Position numbers and translations under genes: made by a program | Part shown: piece by piece, positions 1-5,917 of the stretch | Layout: every line of letters starts with the position of its first letter | Numbering within the stretch: position 1 is the first letter of the stretch | Assembly: GCA_020352595.1 (NCBI GenBank) | Contig: CP070682.1 | Coordinates: 1,704,201 to 1,710,939, forward strand | Direction of reading: 5' to 3' | Length of the DNA stretch: 6,739 bases | Origin: a bacterium | GTDB taxonomy: Bacteria; BMS3Abin14 | Notes under the pieces: generated by a model | What the model was told of the DNA's origin: nothing | Database searches by the model: none | The model's input: the letters and a program-made list of their open reading frames with translations, nothing else

Positions 1-2
1 CC

Positions 3-917
3 ATCGCGGTGGAGGACGTCATCCAATACCTCGTGCAGGCACTGGATATCCCCCTTGCCGAGAGCGCTGTGTTCGAGATAGGCGGGGCGGACAAGGTCTC
101 CTACGGGGGCATCATGGGCGAATACGCCCGGCAGAGGGGTCTGGCGCGGATCATGATCCCGGTCCCGGTCCTGACCCCGCACCTTTCCAGCCTCTGGCTG
201 GCCCTCGTGACTCCCCTGTACGCCGCAGTGGGACGAAAGCTCATCGAAGGGGTCAGGAACGAGAGCACGGTGCGCGACCCCAGGGCCCTGGAGGTCTTCC
301 CGGTGAAGCCCAGGGGGATCGCGGAAGCCATAGCGAGGGCCATGGCCAATGAGGACCAGCAGATCGCCCGGACCCACTGGTCGGACGCCCTCTCTCACGC
401 GGGGTCCGAGCGAAAATGGTGGGGGGTGCCCTTCGGCACGAGGCGCGTTGACTCCTATTACCGCATCCTGCGCTACAGTCCCCGCGAGGTGTTCACTCCC
501 ATCCAGTGCATCGGCGGGGACAGGGGCTGGTACGCCTTCAACCTGCTTTGGAGGATCCGTGGAGGCATGGACAGGCTCGTGGGCGGAGTGGGACTGCGGC
601 GGGGCAGGCGTGATCCCTGCGACGTGCGGGTGGGGGACGCCATCGATTTCTGGCGCGTGGAGAAGTTCGTGCCCGACCGGCTGCTGCTGCTGTCGGCGGA
701 GATGAAAATGCCCGGCAGGGCGTGGCTCTATTTCGAGGTCGGTCCCCACGGGGAAGGCTCCGAGGTGAGGATGACGGCCGTCTTCGACCCCGTGGGCCTC
801 TGGGGGAGGGCCTACTGGTACGGCGTCTACCCTTTCCACTACCTGGTGTTCAACGGTATTTTCAAGGGCCTCATCCGGACCATAGAGCTGTCCAGAAAGG
901 AGTCCGGGGTCCAGTGA
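3..917 (+). CDS. SDR-family NAD(P)-binding oxidoreductase with C-terminal DUF2867 domain (YbjT-like), 5' partial
   Basis: This is the 3' part of a gene whose start lies before the window. The frame is open from base 3 and reads I-A-V-E-D-V-I, which is the usual internal 'PIaveDVi..L' stretch of atypical SDR/NmrA-like proteins, so the GTG at 9 is not the real start. About 304 residues are present; YbjT-type proteins are about 480, so the N-terminal Rossmann fold with the glycine-rich nucleotide motif is missing from view. Counting from the valine at 9, residues 1-60 are the end of the SDR domain, including 'FEIGGADKVSYGGIM'. Residues about 125-295 match the DUF2867 pattern: 'RRVDSYYRILRYSPREVF' (145-162), 'GGDRGWYAFNLLWRIRGGMD' (169-188), 'GDAIDFWRVE' (209-218) and 'DPVGLWGRAYWYGVYPFH' (260-277). 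The substrate is unknown. The gene overlaps the following tspO, so the two are probably one transcript. The family assignment is firm; the function is not. Confidence 0.9.
   Translation: MAVEDVIQYLVQALDIPLAESAVFEIGGADKVSYGGIMGEYARQRGLARIMIPVPVLTPHLSSLWLALVTPLYAAVGRKLIEGVRNESTVRDPRALEVFPVKPRGIAEAIARAMANEDQQIARTHWSDALSHAGSERKWWGVPFGTRRVDSYYRILRYSPREVFTPIQCIGGDRGWYAFNLLWRIRGGMDRLVGGVGLRRGRRDPCDVRVGDAIDFWRVEKFVPDRLLLLSAEMKMPGRAWLYFEVGPHGEGSEVRMTAVFDPVGLWGRAYWYGVYPFHYLVFNGIFKGLIRTIELSRKESGVQ
896..902 (+). promoter_or_regulatory. Ribosome binding site deciding the tspO GTG start
   Basis: AAAGGAG lies inside the last codons of the upstream SDR gene, 11 bases before the GTG at 914. It supports the overlapping GTG start over the later ATG at 959, which has no comparable purine-rich site at normal spacing. 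Confidence 0.6.
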
Positions 918-1432
918 CCAGGGTTCAGTCCGTCACAGGGTTCTTCATTTTCCTCGCCATGTGCCTGGCAGCGGAGCTCACGGGCGGCCTGCTGACCGCC
1001 CCCGCAATAGCATCAGGCTGGTACGGTGCCCTGCGCAAACCGTCCTTCAACCCCCCGGACTGGGTGTTCGGTCCGGTCTGGACCGTTCTCTTCCTGCTCA
1101 TGGCCGTCTCGGCCTGGCTCGTCTGGAAGAGCGGCCTGGACAGGAAAGCCGTCAGGCTTCCCCTTATCCTTTTCTACGTACAACTGGTGCTCAACGTCAT
1201 GTGGTCGGCCCTCTTCTTCGCGGCCGGGAGCACGGGCTGGGCCCTGGCCGAGATCATCCTTCTCTGGGCGGCCATCATGGCCACCACGGTCCTCTTTGCC
1301 AGGATCCACCGGACGGCGGCCCTTCTCATGGTCCCCTATCTCGGGTGGGTTCTCTTCGCCGCGGTGCTAAACGCGGCCATATGGTACATGAACCGAGGGC
1401 TGCCTGGGCCGGGCGCAGGGATGGTGAGCTGA
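914..1432 (+). CDS. tspO: TspO/MBR (tryptophan-rich sensory protein) membrane protein
   Basis: This is a 172-residue polytopic inner-membrane protein of the TspO/peripheral benzodiazepine receptor family. The family binds porphyrins and is linked to tetrapyrrole, redox or stress regulation. The five expected hydrophobic segments lie near residues 8-33, 53-72, 83-103, 107-129 and 134-160. Family landmarks are W36-Y37, 'KPSFNPPDWVFGPVWT' (42-57), 'QLVLNVMWSALFF' (90-102) and 'PYLGWVLFAAVLNAAIWYMN' (141-160). Length is close to the usual 155-165. The chosen start is GTG at 914, which shares bases with the TGA of the SDR gene (GTGA overlap). AAAGGAG at 896-902 sits 11 bases upstream, and starting here gives a full first helix. 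The ATG at 959 would cut that helix. The frame is open further upstream to 722, but that part overlaps the SDR domain and looks nothing like TspO. Coupling to the SDR suggests shared expression; the ligand is unknown. Confidence 0.93.
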   Translation: MTRVQSVTGFFIFLAMCLAAELTGGLLTAPAIASGWYGALRKPSFNPPDWVFGPVWTVLFLLMAVSAWLVWKSGLDRKAVRLPLILFYVQLVLNVMWSALFFAAGSTGWALAEIILLWAAIMATTVLFARIHRTAALLMVPYLGWVLFAAVLNAAIWYMNRGLPGPGAGMVS

Positions 1433-1466
1433 CCACCGGGATCGCACGCGCGGTGCTGTCGGGGAG

Positions 1467-1493
1467 GGGAGGCGCCGGGTTCCCGGGGCTCCC
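1467..1493. terminator. GC-rich inverted repeat between convergent genes, possible bidirectional terminator
   Basis: The spacer between the stops of tspO and the minus-strand ArsF-like gene holds GGGAG at 1467-1471 pairing with CTCCC at 1489-1493. Inside it, CCGG at 1475-1478 pairs with CCGG at 1483-1486 around a GTTC tetraloop, with a small asymmetric internal loop (GCG against GG). Its place, about 35-40 bases past both stops, suits a shared terminator. There is no T-tract on either side, so a classical intrinsic terminator is not shown. The rest of the 102-base spacer holds nothing else I can identify. Confidence 0.3.
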
Positions 1494-1534
1494 GCTCCAC
1501 GCGCCGGCGCGGGCACGAACCCTGCAGATTCCCC

Positions 1535-2023
1535 TCAACTGCCTGGAAGGTACCTGGAGACTTCCCTGTGAAGGAAGCCGGCGATGGCCTCTGTGCCTTC
1601 GGTGATGTCCCAGATGGCCTCGAGGTTGGTGAACCGCTGCACGACACCTTTCCTTTTCTCGGCGATGACGAGGGAGTTGGAAAGGAGCCTGAAATCATCA
1701 AGAAAGTGCCGGTTCTCGGGCTCGTCCAGGTTGATGACGCACATGGCGAGGACCCCCGTCCTGAATTGTTGCTCGTATCGTCCCTGGACCATGGCGCGGA
1801 GGGTCTCCTCCAGGGGGCCGCAGGCCTGGCATCGGAACTTCCGGTGGAAGTAGTAGATGACGATCTGGTTTTCCTGGAGGGTGCCGAGGCAACCGTCGGG
1901 CAGGGTGCTTTCAGCGAGGGCGTGCATGGGGGAAGGTGTCATCAGGGCCGCGAGGAGAAGGATGCTGGCCATGGAGACCTGAAAGCGGGCTGGTAGCATG
2001 TGACTGAGCGACCTCCGGATCAT
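1535..2023 (-). CDS. Exported thioredoxin-like CxxC protein of the ArsF (nitrophenyl compound nitroreductase subunit) family
   Basis: This gene encodes a 162-residue protein with an N-terminal export signal: basic residues at the start, a hydrophobic core near 18-29 and a likely cleavage after 'MHALA' (33-37). The mature part begins with a short strand, 'NQIVIYYFHRKFRCQAC' (52-68), so a β-strand is followed by a thioredoxin-like CxxC pair, C65 and C68. The 'YYFH..xRCxxC..xE' signature is what I recall for the ArsF family, small periplasmic thioredoxin-fold proteins first named from arsenic islands. Further features are 'VLAMCVINLDEPENRHFLDDF' split around C95 and a C-terminal helix. The likely role is redox or thiol chemistry in the periplasm; the partner is unknown and none is encoded nearby. 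ATG at 2023 is used. An ATG at 1999 (residue 9) has a better GGAGG site 12 bases upstream and would still leave a complete signal peptide. A promoter candidate precedes the gene at 2053-2082. Confidence 0.8.
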   Translation of the reverse strand: MIRRSLSHMLPARFQVSMASILLLAALMTPSPMHALAESTLPDGCLGTLQENQIVIYYFHRKFRCQACGPLEETLRAMVQGRYEQQFRTGVLAMCVINLDEPENRHFLDDFRLLSNSLVIAEKRKGVVQRFTNLEAIWDITEGTEAIAGFLHREVSRYLPGS

Positions 2024-2052
2024 GAGGGCCTGAACACCGGACAGAGGTCCTT

Positions 2053-2082
2053 ATATTAAAAGAAAAATCCCGTTTATTACAA
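2053..2082 (-). promoter_or_regulatory. Sigma70-like promoter candidate for the ArsF-family gene
   Basis: The 2051-2092 stretch is strikingly AT-rich in an otherwise GC-rich window. On the minus strand it holds TTGTAA (2082 to 2077, 4 of 6 to TTGACA), an 18-base spacer and TAATAT (2058 to 2053, 4 of 6 to TATAAT). Transcription would begin near 2046, giving a leader of about 23 bases to the ATG at 2023, or 47 to the ATG at 1999. The match is moderate; the placement and base composition support it. Confidence 0.45.
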
Positions 2083-2134
2083 CAGTTATTAAGGGGAATC
2101 CGGTGCCGGGATCCTCCGGGGCCTGTCAGGGTTC

Positions 2135-3298
2135 TCAACCCTTCGCCTTGATGGTGTAGATGGTCACCTCCGGAGGGGAGAAGAGGCGAAGCGGAGGGCC
2201 CCACGTTCCCGTCCCGCGGCTGGTGTAGATCAACGATCCCCGCGCCAGGTCGAAAAGGCCCGCGATGTACCTGTAGCGTATGCGCACCGGGTAGTTGAAG
2301 GGGAAGATCTGCCCCTTGTGGGTGTGACCGGACACCTGAAGCTGGAAACGGCCCACGGAGGAGTCCTCAACGAGGGGTTGATGTTTCACGAGGATGGTGA
2401 AACGCCTTTGGTCGCCCATGGCAAGGGCTGCCCCCTCGTCCAGATAGGATGCCTGACCGGTCTGCCTGCCCGCCGGATCGTCCACGCCCGCCAGGCGCAG
2501 GGGACCGGCGTGCACGGCCTCGCCCCGCAGCACCCTGAATCCTGACTTCTCCAGGAAGGAGAGGCTGTCGGCAAGGCCCACATAGTACTCGTGATTGCCC
2601 GTGACGGCGAACTTGCCAAGGGGCGGCTGAAAGGCGGCAAAACTGGAACTCAGGCTGTCCACGTGATGGGCCATGCCGTCCAGGATGTCTCCCGAAGCCA
2701 GCAGGATGTCGGGTCTTTCCGCGTGGAGGATGGAAAGGATCTGGTCTATGCGCCGTTGCCCCTCTATGAGACCGAGGTGGACATCGGAGATCTGCGCCAC
2801 TTTCACCGGCCCGGATCCGGCAGGGAACAGGTCCGTTTCAACGACGACCCTTTCGGTCCGCAGGCCCCTGGCCTCGATGAAACCTGCAACTGCCGCGACA
2901 GTGATGAGCAGGACCGTCACGAAGAATGCGGGTCTTGGGGGGATGATGAGACGGTAGGATTCGGGGGTGATGAAGGAGGCCAGGCGCACTCCCGTGTTCC
3001 AGAGGTCGCGGGTGATCCCGAGGAACAGGAACCACAGGAGGCCGGCCATCCAGAAGTAGGAGACGTAGGCGAATAGGGTGGCCGGGAGCATGTCACCCTT
3101 TCTTTCGAGAAGCCGCACGAGGACGGGTCCGTTGACCATGAGCAGCAGGAAAAGGATCAGGGCCAGAAGGCGCCACCCCGTGGGGTTCAGGGCCTGATGG
3201 ACCTTGAAGAAGAAGTAGGCGTGCATGCCGCCGTAGATGGAATAGTAGATAATGAGAAACAGGCTCATGACGGTTCCGATGACCTCTTTGACAGTCAT
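2135..3298 (-). CDS. Membrane-anchored calcineurin-like metallophosphoesterase (YkuE/YaeI-like)
   Basis: This gene encodes a 387-residue protein with two parts. The N-terminal 145 residues hold about four hydrophobic segments (near 7-30, 43-63, 73-95 and 122-142). The rest is a binuclear-metal phosphoesterase domain with the full set of ligand motifs: DVH at 172-174, GDxxDG at 203-208, GNHE at 234-237, KHQP with H306 and SGHTH at 323-327. All metal-binding positions are intact, so it should be active. Relatives such as B. subtilis YkuE and E. coli YaeI act on membrane lipids or lipid-linked phosphates; the substrate here is not readable. If the helices run in-out-in-out, the number of spans sets which side the catalytic domain faces; I cannot decide this. 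No clear Shine-Dalgarno site precedes the ATG at 3298. The ATG at codon 11 has AAAGAGG about 14 bases upstream and is an alternative. The gene is divergent from the M48 peptidase gene and 111 bases upstream of the ArsF-family gene. Confidence 0.9.
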   Translation of the reverse strand: MTVKEVIGTVMSLFLIIYYSIYGGMHAYFFFKVHQALNPTGWRLLALILFLLLMVNGPVLVRLLERKGDMLPATLFAYVSYFWMAGLLWFLFLGITRDLWNTGVRLASFITPESYRLIIPPRPAFFVTVLLITVAAVAGFIEARGLRTERVVVETDLFPAGSGPVKVAQISDVHLGLIEGQRRIDQILSILHAERPDILLASGDILDGMAHHVDSLSSSFAAFQPPLGKFAVTGNHEYYVGLADSLSFLEKSGFRVLRGEAVHAGPLRLAGVDDPAGRQTGQASYLDEGAALAMGDQRRFTILVKHQPLVEDSSVGRFQLQVSGHTHKGQIFPFNYPVRIRYRYIAGLFDLARGSLIYTSRGTGTWGPPLRLFSPPEVTIYTIKAKG

Positions 3299-3299
3299 G

Positions 3300-3329
3300 T
3301 GGCGAAGACGTACCCGGGGTTGCTATAAT
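3300..3329 (+). promoter_or_regulatory. Extended -10 promoter for the M48 peptidase gene
   Basis: TGC-TATAAT at 3321-3329 is a perfect -10 hexamer with the TGn extension. The best -35 at an allowed distance is TGGCGA at 3300-3305, 18 bases away and only 3 of 6 to consensus, as is normal for extended -10 promoters. Transcription would begin near 3336, giving a leader of about 68 bases before the ATG at 3404. No comparably good promoter is visible on the minus strand for the divergent phosphoesterase gene. Confidence 0.6.
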
Positions 3330-3356
3330 GGGGTCCTCGCCGCGGGTGCTATCTTT

Positions 3357-3383
3357 CCCGGCCAGGGAGATCTGCAGGCCGGG
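3357..3383 (+). other. 7-bp hairpin in the leader of the M48 peptidase mRNA
   Basis: CCCGGCC at 3357-3363 is perfectly complementary to GGCCGGG at 3377-3383, around a 13-base loop that contains AGATCT. It lies between the predicted transcription start (near 3336) and the ribosome site GGGGGA (3392-3397). It stops 8 bases short of that site, so it does not itself cover it. Protection of the 5' end or a weak translational effect are possible roles; in a GC-rich genome it may also be chance. Confidence 0.35.
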
Positions 3384-3403
3384 CCAGACCTGGGGGACAA
3401 GCC

Positions 3404-4834
3404 ATGCCAAGGTTATCACATCTTTTCCCTGCCGTCCTCGTCCTGATCCTTTGCCTTGGGACACCCCCGTTACAGGGGGCTGCACCGCAGGAGCTCGATG
3501 AGGACGGATTGGCTGTCGTCAGGCTGGCGGCCGACGAGTACTCCAGCATCGTCCAGTCCAGCAGGGTGGTCACCGACAGAGTCCTCACCGGATATCTGGA
3601 TGAGGTGGCCCAAAAGCTTCTGTCGGCCGGCGGTGCACTGCCCAGGGGCGTCTCCCTCTCCGTGACGGTCCTGGACAAGGAGATGCCCGAGGTTTACTCC
3701 CTGGCCAACGGCGTGCTGGTGGTAACCAGCGGAGCCCTGCTCGCCCTGGAGAACGAGGCACAGCTGGCCGCCGTCCTCTCCCACGAAGGGGCCCACCTCC
3801 TGGGGTCCCATTACCCGGGCATCTATCAGGCTTTCCGGGAACAGGAGAGGAAAAAGCGCCGGGGCGCCCTGGCAGCGGGACTGGCGGGGGTTGTGGTGGG
3901 CGCCGCCCTCGATTACACGGTCCAGACCAGGACCAGCGAGGTCTTCGCCGACCTGGACGCGGGGGACATAAGTTACCGCGAGGCCATGAAGAAGGTCACC
4001 GCCATCGAGACGGGGGCGGGGGTTTTGGAGGGGTTCTCCGAGGTCTACCAGACACTCCCGCCGGAGACCCGCGCTGGTTCGGGGGACCCCAGACTTCCCC
4101 TGGAGATGGTGGCAGACTCCGAGGGGCTCGCCCTCATGGTCAGGGCCGGTTACGACCCCGGGCAGGCCGGGCAGGCCTGGCGGAACCTGCGCAAGGCGGC
4201 GGACCGCGCGAGGGAGGGCAGCAGGGAGGCCCTCGCCATGGCCTTCCTTCCGCCTCAGATGAGGGCCCTCATGACGGGGGTGGCTGGCCCCATGGGCGGG
4301 ATCAGGCCCGAGGCACTCACCAGGACCATCAGCCAGAACCCCCCGGACCGTCCGGGTTTCCTGGATTCCCTTGCCAGGTCCCGGGAGATAGAGGGCATGA
4401 AGAGGGGAGCGGGGAAGGTGGGCCGGGAGGAGTTCGCGCGGGTCATGGGGAATTACGTCATGGGTGACGCCCGGGCCGCCTTCGATGCCGGCGATTACGC
4501 CACCGCCAGAAAACTGTTCCAGGCCGCCTGGGACTCGGGAAAGAGGAGTGCCGACATCGCCTACTACCTGGGACGGTCCCAGGTGGGGGAGTTCGCCTTC
4601 GCGGCCTCGGAGAGGGAGAAGGAGACGGCCGAGGAGTACCTGCTCAAGGCGGTGGAGCTGGACCCGCGGATGCCTGAGCCATACCGGGCCCTTGGTGATC
4701 TCTACGGTGAGTGGGAGATGTACCCGGAGGCCGCCGCCATGTACAGGAAATATCTGAAGGCTGCTCCGGGAGCGTCTGACAGGAGCCGTGTCCAGCGCCA
4801 GATAGAGAAGATGGAGAGGAAGGGCAGCAGATGA
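3404..4834 (+). CDS. Secreted M48-family zinc metallopeptidase with C-terminal TPR-like repeats
   Basis: This gene encodes a 476-residue protein. Residues 1-26 form a signal peptide (hydrophobic core 7-19, likely cleavage after 'LQGA'); C17 is not in a proper lipobox, so it is probably soluble in the periplasm. The M48 catalytic region holds the zinc motif HEGAH at 127-131 within 'LSHEGAHLLGSH', preceded by 'ANGVLVVTSGALLALENEAQLAAVL', which is split at 101-125 and typical of the family. The third ligand is probably E234 in 'EMVADSEGLALMVRAGYDP' (ExxAD). 'NPPDRPGFLDSL' (312-323) matches the family's 'hPp...R' segment. Residues 140-220 form a longer insertion with a small glycine/alanine-rich stretch at 154-169, which may be membrane-active. 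Residues about 350-390 and 410-455 look like TPR units, as in BepA-like proteins that work in outer-membrane protein quality control. An ATG start at 3404 with GGGGGA 7 bases upstream is convincing. It overlaps the next gene by ATGA. Confidence 0.9.
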   Translation: MPRLSHLFPAVLVLILCLGTPPLQGAAPQELDEDGLAVVRLAADEYSSIVQSSRVVTDRVLTGYLDEVAQKLLSAGGALPRGVSLSVTVLDKEMPEVYSLANGVLVVTSGALLALENEAQLAAVLSHEGAHLLGSHYPGIYQAFREQERKKRRGALAAGLAGVVVGAALDYTVQTRTSEVFADLDAGDISYREAMKKVTAIETGAGVLEGFSEVYQTLPPETRAGSGDPRLPLEMVADSEGLALMVRAGYDPGQAGQAWRNLRKAADRAREGSREALAMAFLPPQMRALMTGVAGPMGGIRPEALTRTISQNPPDRPGFLDSLARSREIEGMKRGAGKVGREEFARVMGNYVMGDARAAFDAGDYATARKLFQAAWDSGKRSADIAYYLGRSQVGEFAFAASEREKETAEEYLLKAVELDPRMPEPYRALGDLYGEWEMYPEAAAMYRKYLKAAPGASDRSRVQRQIEKMERKGSR

Positions 4835-5700
4835 GGGGAAGGGATCTTTTCACGGTGCTCATGGGGGCCTGTGTCCTCGCCTGGGGAGCGACCTCCGCGT
4901 CGGGCGCTCCGGTCAGCCTGCGGTACGGATTCCGGCCCGGGGCTGTCTACCGCGTGACGGAGCAGAACCACGATGTGGGGAAGACCATCACCGAGGTGAC
5001 CATGATGGGACAGGTTCAGAGGGTGGAGACACCCACCGACCAGGTGTCGTCGGGGACCTGGACCGCACGGACTGCTGGCAGGACGGGAGACGGGGTCGTC
5101 CTCGCCGTGGAATACGGACAGCACAAGGGGGGTCAGCGCTGGGCCTCGGAGAAGGTCGAGACTCAGGACGTCTTCTCAGGGAGCAGCGCCTCGGTCGTCA
5201 TCGACCCAACCGATGGGGCGATCAGGTTCACGGTCACACCGGAAGGGGATGAGACCGTGGAGCTCATCTACAAGGGGCGGTTCATGTGGATGCCCGTCCT
5301 GCCTGCGGGGGGCCTGAAAGTGGGGGACACCTTCACCCACGACTACGTCCTGAGCTCCGGGATGTTCAGCATCAAGGCGACGGATGAATACTACCTGGCT
5401 CAGGTCAGGGGGGGATTTGCCACCTTCGACGTTGAGTCGAAGCAGCTCATGGTGATCCGAATGGACAAGGGCCCGGGCGGAACGGGCCCCATGGGCGGGA
5501 TGGTCATGGACGATATGAAACTGGCCTACAAGGGTGAGGGGACGGCCGTTTTCGACGTCGGGGAGGGGATCTTCATCGAAAGGGAAGGGAAGATGGCCTA
5601 CTCCAACCTCGAGAGCGGTAAAGGTGCTACGGCCGGCATGGCATTCGCCACCCGCATGGAGGGCGTCATGCGCTATAAGTGGGAGATGGAGCGCCGGTGA
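4831..5700 (+). CDS. Exported β-rich protein of unknown function, possibly DUF6263-like
   Basis: This gene encodes a 289-residue protein with a signal peptide (residues 1-26, cleavage near 'SASGA'); there is no lipobox and no further membrane segment. The body has alternating short β-type segments. It opens with 'LRYGFRPGAVYRVTEQ' (30-45) and has 'LPAGGLKVGDTFTHDY' (157-172) near the middle and a glycine/methionine-rich loop at 214-228 ('GPGGTGPMGGMVMDDM', 214-229). The opening 'lrY.f.pG..Yr' and the later 'vGDtf' resemble secreted DUF6263-type proteins, but this is memory of a pattern and weak. No catalytic motif is visible. The ATG at 4831 overlaps the TGA of the M48 gene (ATGA), and GGAGAGGAAGG at 4813-4823 is its ribosome site, so translation is probably coupled. 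That pairing suggests it is a substrate, partner or regulator of the peptidase; this is inference. Confidence 0.8.
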   Translation: MRGRDLFTVLMGACVLAWGATSASGAPVSLRYGFRPGAVYRVTEQNHDVGKTITEVTMMGQVQRVETPTDQVSSGTWTARTAGRTGDGVVLAVEYGQHKGGQRWASEKVETQDVFSGSSASVVIDPTDGAIRFTVTPEGDETVELIYKGRFMWMPVLPAGGLKVGDTFTHDYVLSSGMFSIKATDEYYLAQVRGGFATFDVESKQLMVIRMDKGPGGTGPMGGMVMDDMKLAYKGEGTAVFDVGEGIFIEREGKMAYSNLESGKGATAGMAFATRMEGVMRYKWEMERR

Positions 5701-5736
5701 GGGCAGGGTCCTGGCTCGCGCCCGTGAAGATCCGGA

Positions 5737-5757
5737 ATGGGGCCTGGAGCGCCCCGT
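5737..5757 (+). terminator. Hairpin after the M48 operon, weak terminator candidate
   Basis: GGGGC at 5739-5743 pairs with GCCCC at 5751-5755 around a 7-base loop. The stem extends by a T-G wobble and an A-T pair at the flanks. It lies 37-57 bases past the stop at 5700 and before the next promoter candidate. No T-run follows, so only its position and stem support the call. Confidence 0.3.
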
Positions 5758-5776
5758 GAACCCTGTGACCGCCCCA

Positions 5777-5806
5777 TTGATGGAAGGGTTCCCTTTCCTG
5801 TAGAAT
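5777..5806 (+). promoter_or_regulatory. Sigma70-like promoter for the PA2779-family gene
   Basis: TTGATG at 5777-5782 (4 of 6 to TTGACA), an 18-base spacer and TAGAAT at 5801-5806 (5 of 6 to TATAAT) form a plausible promoter. Transcription would begin near 5813, giving a leader of about 105 bases. The spacer contains an imperfect inverted repeat (GGAAGG...CCTTTCC, 5782-5799) that could hold an operator. The rest of the 5701-5917 spacer shows no gene; nothing else is called there apart from the upstream hairpin. Confidence 0.5.
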
Positions 5807-5906
5807 CAAGGAAGGTCTTGAAGCACTGCCGGCTTACACAGACATGGGTGGGACTCTCTGGATCCCGACCTTGGACCTGGAAACCGGAACCCCTGAACCT
5901 ATCCGT

Positions 5907-5912
5907 TGGAGG
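5907..5912 (+). promoter_or_regulatory. Ribosome binding site fixing the PA2779-family start
   Basis: TGGAGG lies 5 bases before the ATG at 5918. It excludes the in-frame TTG at 5906, which would place the start codon inside the site itself. Confidence 0.7.
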
Positions 5913-5917
5913 TCGTC

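Noticed and set aside
722..913. Upstream extension of the tspO frame from an ATG at 722
   Set aside because: The added residues are arginine/proline/glycine-rich, overlap the conserved DUF2867 region and precede a better-supported GTG with ribosome site.
2056..2100. Intrinsic terminator for the phosphoesterase gene (T-rich run on the minus strand)
   Set aside because: The T-run is clear, but the preceding stem is only CCC/GGG plus short A-T pairs with mismatches, too weak for a normal intrinsic terminator.
2591..3076. Open frame on the plus strand inside the phosphoesterase gene
   Set aside because: It lies opposite the catalytic domain, whose ligand motifs are complete. Its composition is low-complexity D/E/G/Q, an antisense shadow.
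3288..3329. Perfect TTGACA at 3288-3293 and perfect TATAAT at 3324-3329 on the plus strand as one promoter
   Set aside because: The spacer is 30 bases, far beyond the 15-20 allowed. The TTGACA lies inside the phosphoesterase coding region and is probably chance; only the extended -10 is kept.
3404..3484. M48 protein as a lipoprotein using C17
   Set aside because: The residues before C17 (L-I-L) do not fit a lipobox, while a normal cleavage site near residue 26 does.
5782..5799. Inverted repeat GGAAGG...CCTTTCC as a terminator
   Set aside because: It has a bulge, a tight loop and no following T-run, and it sits between the -35 and -10 of a promoter candidate; at most an operator.
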